Positions 13,485 through 21,832 of a stretch of DNA of 64,000 bases are shown here, one piece after another. Positions within the stretch are counted from its first letter, which is position 1. Each line of letters begins with the position of its first letter. Made by a program: the position numbers and the translations under genes. The DNA comes from Corythucha ciliata (lineage: Eukaryota > Arthropoda > Insecta > Hemiptera > Tingidae). The stretch covers positions 23,785,009 to 23,849,008 of the forward strand of contig CM075938.1 in NCBI GenBank assembly GCA_038030265.1. Direction: 5' to 3'. The notes beneath the pieces are model-generated. The model was given only the letters and a program-made list of their open reading frames with translations, did no database searches and was not told the origin of the DNA.

Positions 13485-14076
13485 TATTTTTTAAGGCATC
13501 GACTACAAGGTCATTAGCCTTTGGTACGCAATAATACTATTTTAATTGACTCTAATTTTATCTAATGATAATAATATCATATCTCTTATCAATTACCAGG
13601 TACATTTCGCTTTTACATCATTGGACTTATCCAAGGTGACTAAACTTTCATAGGTGCCGCAGATTTCCCCCCGCCCATCGGACGGGAGGGGTGGAGACTG
13701 ACGTCACCAGCAGTCCTTTGCTCCCGAATGCTCACCCTAGAGCAGCAGAGCAAGTTAATTTTGAAATTGAAGTTTATGATTTCTCAAAAATCACAACCCA
13801 ATAACAATTAATAATGTACTGGGTCCAGCGCAAAGGCGGATGGGACTGCTCGTGACGTAGGTGAAGGACAGTAATGGCCGAGATCTGCGGCACCTATAGA
13901 AAGTTTAGTCACCTTGGACTTAACTTTTGTCGTTTCTCTTTAACCCTATTTTATTTATCAGGGGTACGTTATAGTCTTCATCGTTTATAATTTAGTTTGA
14001 GGTACTGTTTGACTAGAATCGTTTCAAGGACAGTTTTACTTAGTATTATCACAGATTGCTTTATCACAGGTTAGTA
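13485..14076 (-). other. LINE 3' untranslated region, split by a MITE
   Basis: Lies between the ORF2 stop (14077) and the (AAT)n tail. AT-rich, no ORF. Interrupted by the TIR element at 13630-13918. Confidence 0.55.
13630..13918. mobile_element. 289 bp MITE in the LINE 3' region
   Basis: TCCAAGGTGACTAAACTTTC at 13630 is matched in reverse complement by the sequence ending at 13918. The TIR is about 35 bp with a single-base indel, running through AGGTGCCGCAGAT. CTTA flanks both ends (13626-13629 and 13919-13922), a likely 4 bp target duplication. The interior is non-coding. The element post-dates the LINE. Confidence 0.8.
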
Positions 14077-15357
14077 TTAGATTTCATTTATTAGTTGAAT
14101 AACTTCCAAATACGAAATAATGGATTTTATGTTCTTCGGTTGGAGGAGTTCTTTCAGAGTAGTAGGGAGGCAATATCGTTCACGCTGGCTTTGGTAGGCC
14201 TGGCAGTGCAACAAAACATGTAGTACTGTGAGCGTATCATCATTGCATGAGCCACACACTGGCCGTCTAGAGCCCACCAGATGATACGAGTGCGTCAGTC
14301 GTGTATGTCCAATGCACAATCTTGTGTACAATACGGAGTCCCTTCTGGATATTCCCATTTCTTAAACCGTGTCTTTTTTAAGAACATGCGGACAGATATC
14401 TCTAAGCTGAGTAGTACTTTGTTCCCATTTCTCCTGCCACGATCTCCATACTTCACGACATTGTCGGTATTTTTCATCCAACGCATTAGCCGGTAGGGTC
14501 TCGATGCACACCGCCCAAGTGGCTTCCTTGGCTAGGGAATCGACTCGTTCATTTCCCGGGATTCCCACGTGACTCGGAATCCACATGAAAATGACCAGAA
14601 TCTCTAACTGTCTAAGCTCATGAAGTTTTAGGAGAATGGTTTGAGCCTAGGATTCGTGGTGAATTTGTCCCGAAGGAGATGTAGGGCACTCATTGAATCT
14701 GTTAGGACGAGCACTTTTTTTTTTCACGGTTGCCTATTTCAGATAGCATGGCGTCCATCGCCAAGCCTTCTCGAAAAACGCACAACTCCAGGAATGTAGA
14801 AGGCAGAACCCACACCAGTCTCTGTCTTGGATCCATCCGTGTAAACTTTGATGCATTCATAGTACCTTTCCAAACGTGAATAAAAGTTTGACCGTAAGGC
14901 TGATGGGGGTAAAATATTCTTAGAACAACCACTCAATTATAGCCAGGGGTAGATATCATGCAGGCGTACATGAGGAAAGGCTGGCAGAGACTGAAAGAAG
15001 CAAGATAGCTCATGGATCCGTACAATGGAAGGCCGAGTTCGACTGGGAGCACTGCGGTATTCTTCCAAGAGGTCATTCTGAAATACATCCGAGTTCAAGA
15101 AATGATTTATTCTCGTTCTGAGATTAGTGGCGTAATTCAGGTGGATTAGCTGTCTTCTGTATGCAAGCGGTAAGTGCCTTGAGACCACAAACAGAGCTTC
15201 GCTGGGGCTCTGGGGATAAACAAAGGCCTTTCTGATATAATTGATTCAGGGGTTTAAGCCACGAGGCGCGGGCAGAGCCGTACACGATAGAGCCGTAGTC
15301 GATCTTCGACACAATTAACGCGTCAAACACGCGAAGCAGCAGCTTCGTTTCTCCTCC
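14077..15357 (-). pseudogene. LINE ORF2 C-terminal part: RNase H and CCHC domain (broken)
   Basis: Continuation of ORF2 after an in-frame stop at 15358. Seen in order on the - strand: SKIDYGSIVYGSA (end of the RT thumb region); a frameshift near 15210; a stop near 14938; then RNase H pieces VYTDGSK (about 14826-14850, first catalytic Asp), LTDSMSALHLL (about 14665-14705, third catalytic Asp) and WIPSHVGIPGNERVDSLA (about 14530-14585, catalytic His and Asp). The RNase H pieces lie in different frames. The C-terminus has PVCGSCNDDTLTVLHVLLHC, a C-x2-C-x8-H-x4-C zinc-binding motif usual near the end of I/Jockey-type ORF2. The protein would remove RNA from the RNA:DNA hybrid during target-primed reverse transcription. 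Multiple breaks make it non-functional. Confidence 0.85.
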
Positions 15358-17299
15358 CTATTTATGACTGGAAACAAGCCGAAGAAGGTTTAAGTCTTTC
15401 TGACAACGTCCTGTCAGTTCCTGAATATGGTCTTTCCATCTTAAGGCAGTATCAAAGGTCACTCCCAAAAATTTGTGTTGCTCCTTCTCCGGGATCAGTG
15501 AGCTTCCGAGCCACAATTGGGGGGGATCGTGAGCTGACCTCAATCTGCAGAAGTGGAGGACTTTTGACTTCTCTTCGGAGAACGCCAGACCTCTTTTTGC
15601 TGCTTCTACCACTAACTTATGTATACTTTCCTGCGATACGTTCTCAGCAGTGGCACATTCTTTATCGTGCTCTAGAAAAATGACCAGATCGTCCGCATAC
15701 GAACATCGATGCACGGAAGAGGGCAAGTCATCTGTTAGGCTATTTATGGAAATAAGAGACACCGTAGCACTCAGGACAGAACCTTGAGGCACTCCTATTT
15801 CTGCTTTCCGCGTCTGCGAAAACGTAGAGCCTATTCTCACCCGGAAGAAGCGACCCTCGAGAAAGCTTTGCACCACTTGTGGAAGGTTTCCTTGAAGTCC
15901 CCATTCACTCAATTGCTTGAGAACACATACTGGCCATATCTTATCGAACGCGTTTTTTAAATCAAAAAACACGGCCGTGATGTGTTTTCTTTTTATAAAA
16001 GCATCTTGTATTAACTTTTCCACGTAAACTAGGAGATCGGTGGTAGAATGCCCTGATCGAAAAGCTGCCTGATAGGGATTTAATAACCCTCGGTATTCCA
16101 TTACTGTTACCAGTCTTTAATTTATCAGTCTTTCATAAACCTTTCCCAGACAACTCGTTAGGGATATCGGTCGATAACGTTTTGCGCACTGAGGGTCCTT
16201 GCCCAATTTTCTCAATGGCACTATAATGGTTGTCTTCCAGGCTCGAGGATAAAGACATTTCGACCAAAGCTCATTAAATAGCTTCAGCAGATGATGTCTA
16301 CCGGATTGGGGCAAATGAGTTATGATCTCATTGGTTACGTCGCCCGCACCTGGAGATTTTTTATGAGCTAGTGATCTTATGGCTAAATCCAATTCTGAGA
16401 GAGTGAAAGGAACATTATAAGATTCCGAGCAAGGCGTTGGACGTGTAAAACCAATTAAGGTGTCACTGGGAGATTGGATGCATCTTCTTATTTCGGGAGT
16501 GAACCTATCAACTGATGATCCTCGAGCGTATTGATCCGCAAGGCACTCGGCTACCTCTTCAGTATCACATCGCCGGTTTCCCTCGTCATCGATTAGAAAA
16601 GACGGGCACCCAGCGTTCGGATGGCCTTTCAATGTTTGAATTTTCGGCCACACAAATGTTGACGAAGCACTGGCAGTTAGGGACGAGACGTACTGCCTCC
16701 AGGACTGCGATTTCGCTTCTCGTTTTAATCTGCGTTCACGCGCCCAATGCTTTTTGAAGTCAATTAGGTTATCTATAGTCGCATTCCTTTTGAGCTGATT
16801 CAGCTTCCGTTTTTTTAATCGATTCGCAATTGATATCTCTCTCGTCCACCAAGGCACTTGGGCTCTTCGAGTATTATTTCCTTTGCGAGGGATAGCTTGC
16901 CCAGCTGCCACGACGAGCGTTTCTGTGGTATTTCCGACATCAACGTCCACGTCACCAGTGAGCTCTTTAAATTCCAGCGCTGCTCCAAATTTCTCCCAGT
17001 CAGCCAGATCGAAATTCCAACGGTCGGGGCACTTTGGGCTAGACCGTGTACTATTATGTTGCAATAAGATCGGAAAATGATCTGAGTGGTGCAGGTCATC
17101 CAGAGGACTCCATTCAAAGGATGTTAAGATTGCCATACTGCAGATACTAAGGTCTATAGCATCAAACCTCCCTGAGCTGGAAGTGAAATGAGTTGGTGAC
17201 CCGTCATTTAGAACCATAAGATTTAATTCACTCATTATCGACTCCAAGAGAGTACCTACAGGGGTCGTTCGACGCGAGCCCCATGCGGTGTTATGTGCA
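15358..17299 (-). pseudogene. LINE ORF2 middle part: endonuclease C-terminus and reverse transcriptase
   Basis: One long frame broken only by a TAA at 16117-16119 and ended by a stop at 15358-15360. The start carries the endonuclease C-terminus: NAHNTAWGS (17299-17270), then LHHSDHFPI (about 17080-17105) with the catalytic SDH. The reverse transcriptase follows: RPISLTSCLGKVYERLI before the stop, then YQAAFRSGHST, motif A AVFFDLKNAFDKIW, motif B GVPQGSVLS, and motif C YADDLVIF with both catalytic Asp. This is the best preserved part. The first half (to about 16364) is duplicated downstream at 18088-19011. Upstream, the reading frame is cut by the Harbinger-type insertion, and the rest of the endonuclease lies at 20388-20939. 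Confidence 0.9.
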
Positions 17300-18087
17300 T
17301 TAGGCCCTTTTACGCGTACGAGCTTGGACAGCGGGACTGGACGTCGGGCCTGACCTGCGAGCCTGGCCCGCGCGCCTCAAAAATCGGCTCGTCGTCCAAG
17401 CCCGAGGGCCTGGACCGTCCTTACAAAAAGCTGCAAAAAAACCCGTAACTCCTTATTTTTTGCCATCACCTCCGTTAATTTTGCTTGCATACGAGTCTGC
17501 AACACATTGAAACATTTTCATGCCCCCCCCCTCCCCTCCCGACACATGAACTACATACCTCCCATAAACACAGAAAAACAAAAAAGAAAAATATATTTAT
17601 TTATTTTACAAAAATAACATTGTTTTATTCTTCCATTGGTTCAACTTCATCTGGCGCGGTAACACTGAGTAATGGGCGGTGATGAGAAAAGTATGACCTA
17701 CCGGTTGCTATGGTAACCGTTGCTATGTGAGCCGTTACCATGGCAACCGTGGCTATGGTAACCGTTACCATGGCAACCGTTGATATGGTAACCGTTGCTA
17801 TGTGAACCGTTACCATGGCAACCGTTGCTATGGCAACCATTGCTATGTGAGCCGTTACCATGGCAACCGTGGCTATGGTAACCGTTACCATGGCAACCGT
17901 TGATATCATAGACGTCGGGCGAAACCCGCTCGTGAAAACATACCCGCCGATTTTTCCTCGGGTTTGGCGCGATCATCCAGGCTCGCTGGAGCGTTGACCA
18001 GGTCAGCGGTCTCGAGAGGCCAAGCCGCCGCGCCTAGTGGTTTTCAAGCTGGTTGTGAGTTCGTTCGGGGGAAAATGGAACGTGGGA
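16364..18087. repeat. Tandem duplication, unit 1
   Basis: Covers the LINE endonuclease/RT fragment, the Harbinger left end and the first X-box minisatellite. It is repeated head to tail at 18088-19640 with only scattered substitutions and single-base indels. The junction at 18087/18088 joins GGAACGTGGGA to TGTGCTAGTGATC. Unit 1 keeps 174 bp (17287-17460) that unit 2 lacks. Confidence 0.85.
17704..17898 (+). repeat. 15 bp minisatellite of X-box-like palindromes, copy 1
   Basis: Thirteen consecutive 15 bp units of the type GTTRCYATGGYAACC. Five units are exactly GTTACCATGGCAACC; others are GTTGCTATGGTAACC, GTGGCTATGGTAACC or GTTGCTATGTGARCC. Units 2-6 recur as units 10-14, so there is also a 120 bp higher-order repeat. 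GTTACCATGGCAAC fits the known RFX-family X-box consensus (inverted GTTRCC/GGYAAC half sites). Located inside the Harbinger-type element. Confidence 0.85.
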
Positions 18088-19011
18088 TGTGCTAGTGATC
18101 TTTAGGCTAAATCCAATTCTGAGAGAGTGAAAGGAACATTATAAGATTCCGAGCAAGGCGTTGGAGGGTGTAAAACCAAATAAGGTGTCACTGGGAGATT
18201 GGACGCATCTTCTTATTCGGGAGTGAACCTATCAGCTGATGATACTCGAGCGTATTGATCCGCAAGGCACTCGGCTACCTCTTCAGGATCACATCGCCGG
18301 TTTCCCTCGTCATCGATTAGAAAAGACGGGCACCCAGCGTTCGGATGGCCTTTCAATGTTTGAATTTTCCGCCACACAGATGTTGACGAAGCACTGGCAG
18401 TTAGGGACGAGACGTACTGTCCTCCAGGACTGCGATTTCGCTTCTCGTTTTAATCTGCGTTCACGCGCCCGAATGCTTTTTGAACTCAATTAGGTTATCT
18501 AGAGTCGCATTCCTTTTGAGCTGATTCAGCTTCCGTTTTTTTAATCGATTCGCAATTGATATCTCTCTCGTCCACCAAGGCACTGGGGCTCTTCGAGTAT
18601 TATTTCCTTTGCGAGGGATAGCTTGCCCAGCTGCCACGACGAGCGTTTCTGTGGTATTTCCGACATCAACGTCCACGTCACCAGTGAGCTCTTTAAATTC
18701 CAGCGCTGCTCCAAATTTCTCCCAGTCAGCCAGATCGAAATTCCAACGGTCGGGGCACTTTGGGCTAGACCGTGTACTATTATGTTGCAATAAGATCGGA
18801 AAATGATCTGAGTGGTGCAGGTCATCCAGAGGACTCCATTCAAAGGATGTTAAGATTGCCATACTGCAGATACTAAGGTCTATAGCATCAAACTCCCTGA
18901 GCTGGAAGTGAAATGAGTTGGTGACCCGTCATTTAGAACCATAAGATTTAATTCACTCATTATCGATTCCAAGAGAGTACCTACAGGGGTCGTTCGACGC
19001 GAGCCCCATGC
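18088..19011 (-). pseudogene. Duplicated LINE ORF2 fragment (endonuclease C-terminus to RT start)
   Basis: Near-identical to 16364-17286. Open frames still show LHHSDHFPILLQHN and the basic linker RLKKRKLNQLKRN, but indels (for example at 18470 and 18890) shift the frame. It is an embedded fragment of the duplication and has no start, RT catalytic motifs or end of its own. Confidence 0.85.
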
Positions 19012-19256
19012 TGCCATCACCTCCGGTAATTTTGCTTGCATACGAGTCTGCAACACATTGAAACATTTTCAGCCCCACCCCTCCCTCCGGACCAGGAACT
19101 ACTTAACCTCATAAACACAGAAAACAAAAAAGAAAAATATATTTATTTATTTTACAAAAATAACATTGTTTTATTCTTCCATTGGTTCAACTTCACTCTT
19201 GGCGCGGGTAAACACTGAGTAATGGGCGGTGATAGAGGGAAAAGTATGACCTACCG

Positions 19257-19452
19257 GTTGCTATGGTAACCGTTGCTATGTGAGCCGTTACCATGGCAAA
19301 CCGTGCTATGGTAACCGTTACCATGGAACCCGTTGATATGGTAACCGTTGCTATGTGAACCGTTACCATGGCAACCGTTGCTATGGCAACCATTGCTATG
19401 TGAGCCGTTACCATGGCAACCGTGGCTATGGTAACCGTTACCATGGCAACCG
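19257..19452 (+). repeat. 15 bp X-box-like minisatellite, copy 2
   Basis: Same array as 17704-17898 carried by the tandem duplication. Differences are a few single-base changes (for example GGCAAACCGTGCTATGG and GGAACCCGTTG), some of which could be sequencing errors. Confidence 0.85.
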
Positions 19453-19709
19453 TTGATATCATAGACGTCGGGCGAAACCCGCTCGTGAAAACATACCCGC
19501 CGATTTTTCCTCGGGTTTGGCGCGATCATCCAGGCTCGCTGGAGCGTTGACCAGGTCAGCGGTCTCGAGAGGCCAAGCCGCCGCGCCTAGTGGTTTTCAA
19601 GCTGGTTGTGAGTTCGTTCGGGGGAAAATGGAACGTGGGAACGCGGAACGTTTACGTTTACAACTTGAATGATTATTTGCTTTCAACAATTGTGTAAACA
19701 TTTTGGAAG

Positions 19710-19848
19710 ATATGGGACAAAAGGGAAAAAGGGTGTGGGTGAAGAAATGGATGGAGAAAAGGCAGACCCGCGGACAACTTTCGCTCCTCAAAGAGCTGGA
19801 AAATCACCATGAGGACTTTATCAACTATCTTGACTTTCCACAGGCATT
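19710..19848 (+). pseudogene. Remnant of PIF/Harbinger nuclease N-terminus
   Basis: On the + strand an ORF beginning near 19703 reads GQKGKRVWVKKWMEKR, then GQLSLLKELENHHEDFINYL. Harbinger-type DDE nucleases (HARBI1 relatives) begin with a similar basic W-V-x-x-W ... R ... G ... L-x-x-E-L ... D-x-x-x-F/Y-x-N/R-Y/F-L pattern before the helix-turn-helix and DDE core. No DDE residues are present, so only about 45 codons of the gene survive. Immediately after, the sequence becomes the antisense of a second remnant (19800-19987), suggesting an internal deletion joined the two gene starts. A GTAAGT lies at 19859 but I see no exon to follow. Family call is by pattern only. Confidence 0.5.
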
Positions 19849-19987
19849 TTTGCCGGTGGTAAGTTTCAATGAAGTTTTGGAGAACCTCTTTGGGCCAGAA
19901 TCGGTCGCCTCCGGTTACTTCGACTTCGACTCCTGTCGCATCTGACGGCGGCTGGGAATAGTCGTCGTCGTCGTCTCCGTCCATCAC
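19800..19987 (-). pseudogene. Remnant of MADF/Myb-like DNA-binding protein of a Harbinger element
   Basis: The - strand ORF starts at 19987 with an acidic lead (MDGDDDDDY), then reads RFWPKEVLQNFIETYHRQ and KCLWKVK. This fits the first helices of MADF/SANT-like domains (W...E....FI..Y...PCLW.VK). PIF/Harbinger elements usually carry such a second protein that binds the TIRs and helps nuclear entry of the transposase. The domain stops near 19830, where the opposite-strand nuclease remnant begins. The remaining C-terminal residues are low-information. Confidence rests on one domain pattern and the agreeing context. Confidence 0.5.
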
Positions 19988-20387
19988 AGTTCACTTCACA
20001 GCCCAAAAATATAAGTTTAAAACACCAAAGATCAACTTCGATCGACTTAACTTATTATTATTACTGCACAGGAAAACCAAAAAGCGAGAGATAACGTTAA
20101 CAAAACAAAACAGTGGTAGATAACGTGGGAGCCGGAACCTGATAACAGGAGCGCGGGAAAGGCCTGCGGGCCTGGAGCGACCGTGTGGATAAAGTGGCTC
20201 GACGGTTGGCATGGCGGGTCCGAAGGCGCGGCCGAACGAGCCGTCGGAAGGGGCTGATATCTCGGCTCGCGGGTCTGAACCTCGAGCCTCTCTCGTTTAC
20301 ACGATCACGCCCGGCCCGCGGGTTAAGCCCATTTTGGGGCAAAAACCCCTTGGCCCGACGGGCTGCGCGCCCGTGTAAAAGGCGTTA

Positions 20388-20939
20388 TTGGTATCGCTCA
20401 AAATCATAGCTGGGGAAGTTAAGCGTTGAAAAAGCTCTTTCAAGTCATTAGGTCTCCACGTGGCATCAGGAAGATAAAGCGAAACCAGAGTAAGTGCAAT
20501 TGGCGCATTAATACGAATACATCGCACCCTCGCTACAATAGTGTCGTAACTCAAAAACATATTTTTTTCAGAAAACACCAAAAACAGTTTTTTAAAACTT
20601 GGCTGAAAACGGTGTTTCTGAAAAAAATATGTTTTTGAGTTACGACACTATTGTAGCGAGGGTGCGAATAGCTTGAAGAGGGGTATCAATTTGCAGAACT
20701 TCTGCATGCACCGTGTCTATCACATAAATTGCTACTCCATCATGCCGTCTTCCTCCTCGGTCAACAGTTACTGATTTATGGAACAAACTGTAACCACTTA
20801 TATCACTTGTAATGGTAGGGCTGAAATGGGTTTCAGCATCGCAATCGGACTGTATTTGGCAATCAAAGGGGCCAGTTCATCCTCTTTGCTGTGTAAACCC
20901 CTCATATTCCATTGTAAAAAGTAATTATCAGTGTTCATT
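20388..20939 (-). pseudogene. LINE ORF2 N-terminal part: endonuclease (broken)
   Basis: ORF2 begins at ATG 20939 with NYFLQWNMRGLHSK, the usual start of I-type endonucleases. After a frameshift comes AETHFSPTI (catalytic Glu), GYSLFHKSVTVDRGGRRHDG, then VAIYVIDTVHAEV and IDTPLQAI. A 149 bp hairpin MITE is inserted next. The frame resumes with RINAPIALTLVSLYLPDATW and ends with MILSDTN, part of the (G)DxN active-site motif, where the Harbinger-type element breaks it. The rest continues at 17299. Known role: nicking the target to prime reverse transcription. Confidence 0.85.
20520..20668. mobile_element. 149 bp hairpin MITE with 53 bp perfect TIRs
   Basis: 20522-20574 is the exact reverse complement of 20615-20667 (ends TCGCACCCTCGCTACAATAG). 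About 40 bp of loop separates them. TA flanks both sides (20518-20519, 20669-20670), and removing the element restores the LINE codons for PLQAIRINAP, so it is a clean insertion. The TA target and long TIRs suggest Tc1/mariner-type mobilisation; a CGAATA duplication is an alternative reading. Confidence 0.85.
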
Positions 20940-20959
20940 GCAAAACGTTAAGATGACCT

Positions 20960-21361
20960 AAATCTACTTCCTTCTGCCCTTCCTCCTCTGCTCTTCCCCA
21001 CTCCCTCGTCTACTTCCTTTTTCCCATCCCTTCCCCTTTTTTCTGGCGGAGTGTCACCATGGTCTAGATGGTGTATTAACCATTCTTTGGCTCAGAGAGC
21101 TAGAGGAGACCGACTCTCCCTCGCTCCTATCATCGCCAGGTTTTCCGATGTGGACTATCGCTGTCGGATCGCCAGAGTCCCCAGGGAGTCCCTGACTTCC
21201 AACCCGATACGCTGGTACGTAGGTAACCAACGCGTTGTCCATAGAATTAGGTACCAGGTCCTAGGTCCAGAATTAGGTAGGCCAAGGTCGTCCTGCGGGG
21301 CCTGATCACCCGCAGGATTATCAATTGTCAATCCGGCTTGATTTGCATTAGTAGGATCCAT
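20960..21361 (-). pseudogene. LINE ORF1 relic (short, basic C-terminus)
   Basis: On the - strand a frame starts with MDPTNANQAGL at 21361. After an apparent frameshift it continues as YVPAYRVGSQGLPGDSGDPT and a Ser/Glu-rich stretch to a stop at 21054. Beyond that stop the same frame reads HSARKKGKGWEKGSRRG and ends in a Lys/Arg-rich tail near 20960. Total length would be about 130 residues, shorter than typical I-type ORF1, and I see no CCHC zinc knuckles. It could be an internally deleted ORF1 or simply 5' region. Confidence 0.4.
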
Positions 21362-21805
21362 TGATTTTTGAATGTGCGTTTTATACCTGCCGCCAGGGTC
21401 GGGTGAGACTTCTCAAACCCTATGTTCCAGATAGTCCTGTTTAAGCCAGTCAGCATCAATTATCCAAGTACTCATGGGTTAGGCAACGGGATGCTAGGGT
21501 AACGGGAAGAGGCTCAAGGGCCTTTCGGGGATAGGCAAGGGGTTGGGAGGTGCCCCTTCACCTAAGCTGCAGACCCCGGGATTGCCACACCCGTATTGAC
21601 GCCGAAGCTACAATCTGTGAGGTTCGGGGGCCTGTGGCTGACGAGACCCGACTCCCAGCTTTTCTGTAGGGGTGTGCTCCCTTAGACGGCTGCCTTCCCT
21701 GGCTAACGGGTCCGCCTGCCCGCCTCTTTTAGTCGCCTTTTACGACACGCAGAGGATACGGTGGGTATATTCTAACACCTCCACCCCCACCCACAGGGGT
21801 AAACT
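21362..21805 (-). other. Probable LINE 5' untranslated region
   Basis: GC-rich, non-coding, and immediately upstream of the ORF1 relic. Read on the - strand it begins with a CCCCTGTGGGTGGGGGTG-type start and GTAAAAGGCGACTAAAAGAG. I recall similar words from invertebrate interspersed repeats, but could not verify this. An (AAT)n tract precedes it. Confidence 0.5.
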
Positions 21806-21832
21806 ATTACTATTATTATTATTATTATTTTT
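21806..21832 (+). repeat. Short (ATT)n tract at the LINE 5' end
   Basis: TATTACTATTATTATTATTATT directly abuts the LINE 5' end. It mirrors the longer (ATT)n with an ACT interruption at the 3' end (13404-13484). Confidence 0.8.

Larger units (their letters stand above)
18088..19640. repeat. Tandem duplication, unit 2
   Basis: Second copy of 16364-18087. It starts with the LINE RT/endonuclease fragment (18091-19011, - strand), jumps over 174 bp (the Harbinger left end; junction 19011/19012 at a shared TGC), then repeats the minisatellite and following GC-rich stretch to GGAACGTGGGA at 19640. Single-base indels relative to unit 1 break the LINE frame. Confidence 0.85.
17303..20384. mobile_element. 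Non-autonomous PIF/Harbinger-type element inside the LINE (enlarged by duplication)
   Basis: The left end GGCCCTTTTACGCG (17303) and right end CGTGTAAAAGGCG (to 20384) form short imperfect TIRs with core CCTTTTACRCG. TTA flanks both sides (17300-17302, 20385-20387), fitting the TWA target duplication of PIF/Harbinger; an ATT reading shifted by one or two bases is equally possible and would restore the LINE codons more neatly. The flanking LINE protein runs SDTN | NAHNTAWGS across the gap, so it interrupts the endonuclease core motif. Both ends carry GC-rich subterminal zones (17310-17430, 20120-20380). Inside are a 15 bp minisatellite and remnants of two genes at 19673-19987. Without the duplicated 1.55 kb the element would be about 1.53 kb. 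No intact transposase. Confidence 0.7.
13404..21805 (-). mobile_element. I-clade non-LTR retrotransposon (LINE), decayed and with nested insertions
   Basis: Reading on the - strand: a GC-rich 5' region (21805-21362), a short basic ORF1 relic, then ORF2 with apurinic-type endonuclease, reverse transcriptase, RNase H and a C-terminal CCHC motif, then a 3' region and an (AAT)n tail. This domain order, with RNase H after the reverse transcriptase, is that of the I group. Three insertions break it: a MITE at 13630-13918, a PIF/Harbinger-type element with a tandem duplication at 17303-20384, and a hairpin MITE at 20520-20668. Removing these leaves about 4.9 kb, near full length for the group. ORF2 has at least three in-frame stops and several frameshifts, so the copy is inactive. 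Clade assignment is from motifs, not phylogeny. Confidence 0.85.

Noticed and set aside
17625..17976. ORFs encoding His/Asn/Gly or Thr/Ala/Val repeats
   Set aside because: They are translations of the 15 bp X-box minisatellite in different frames.
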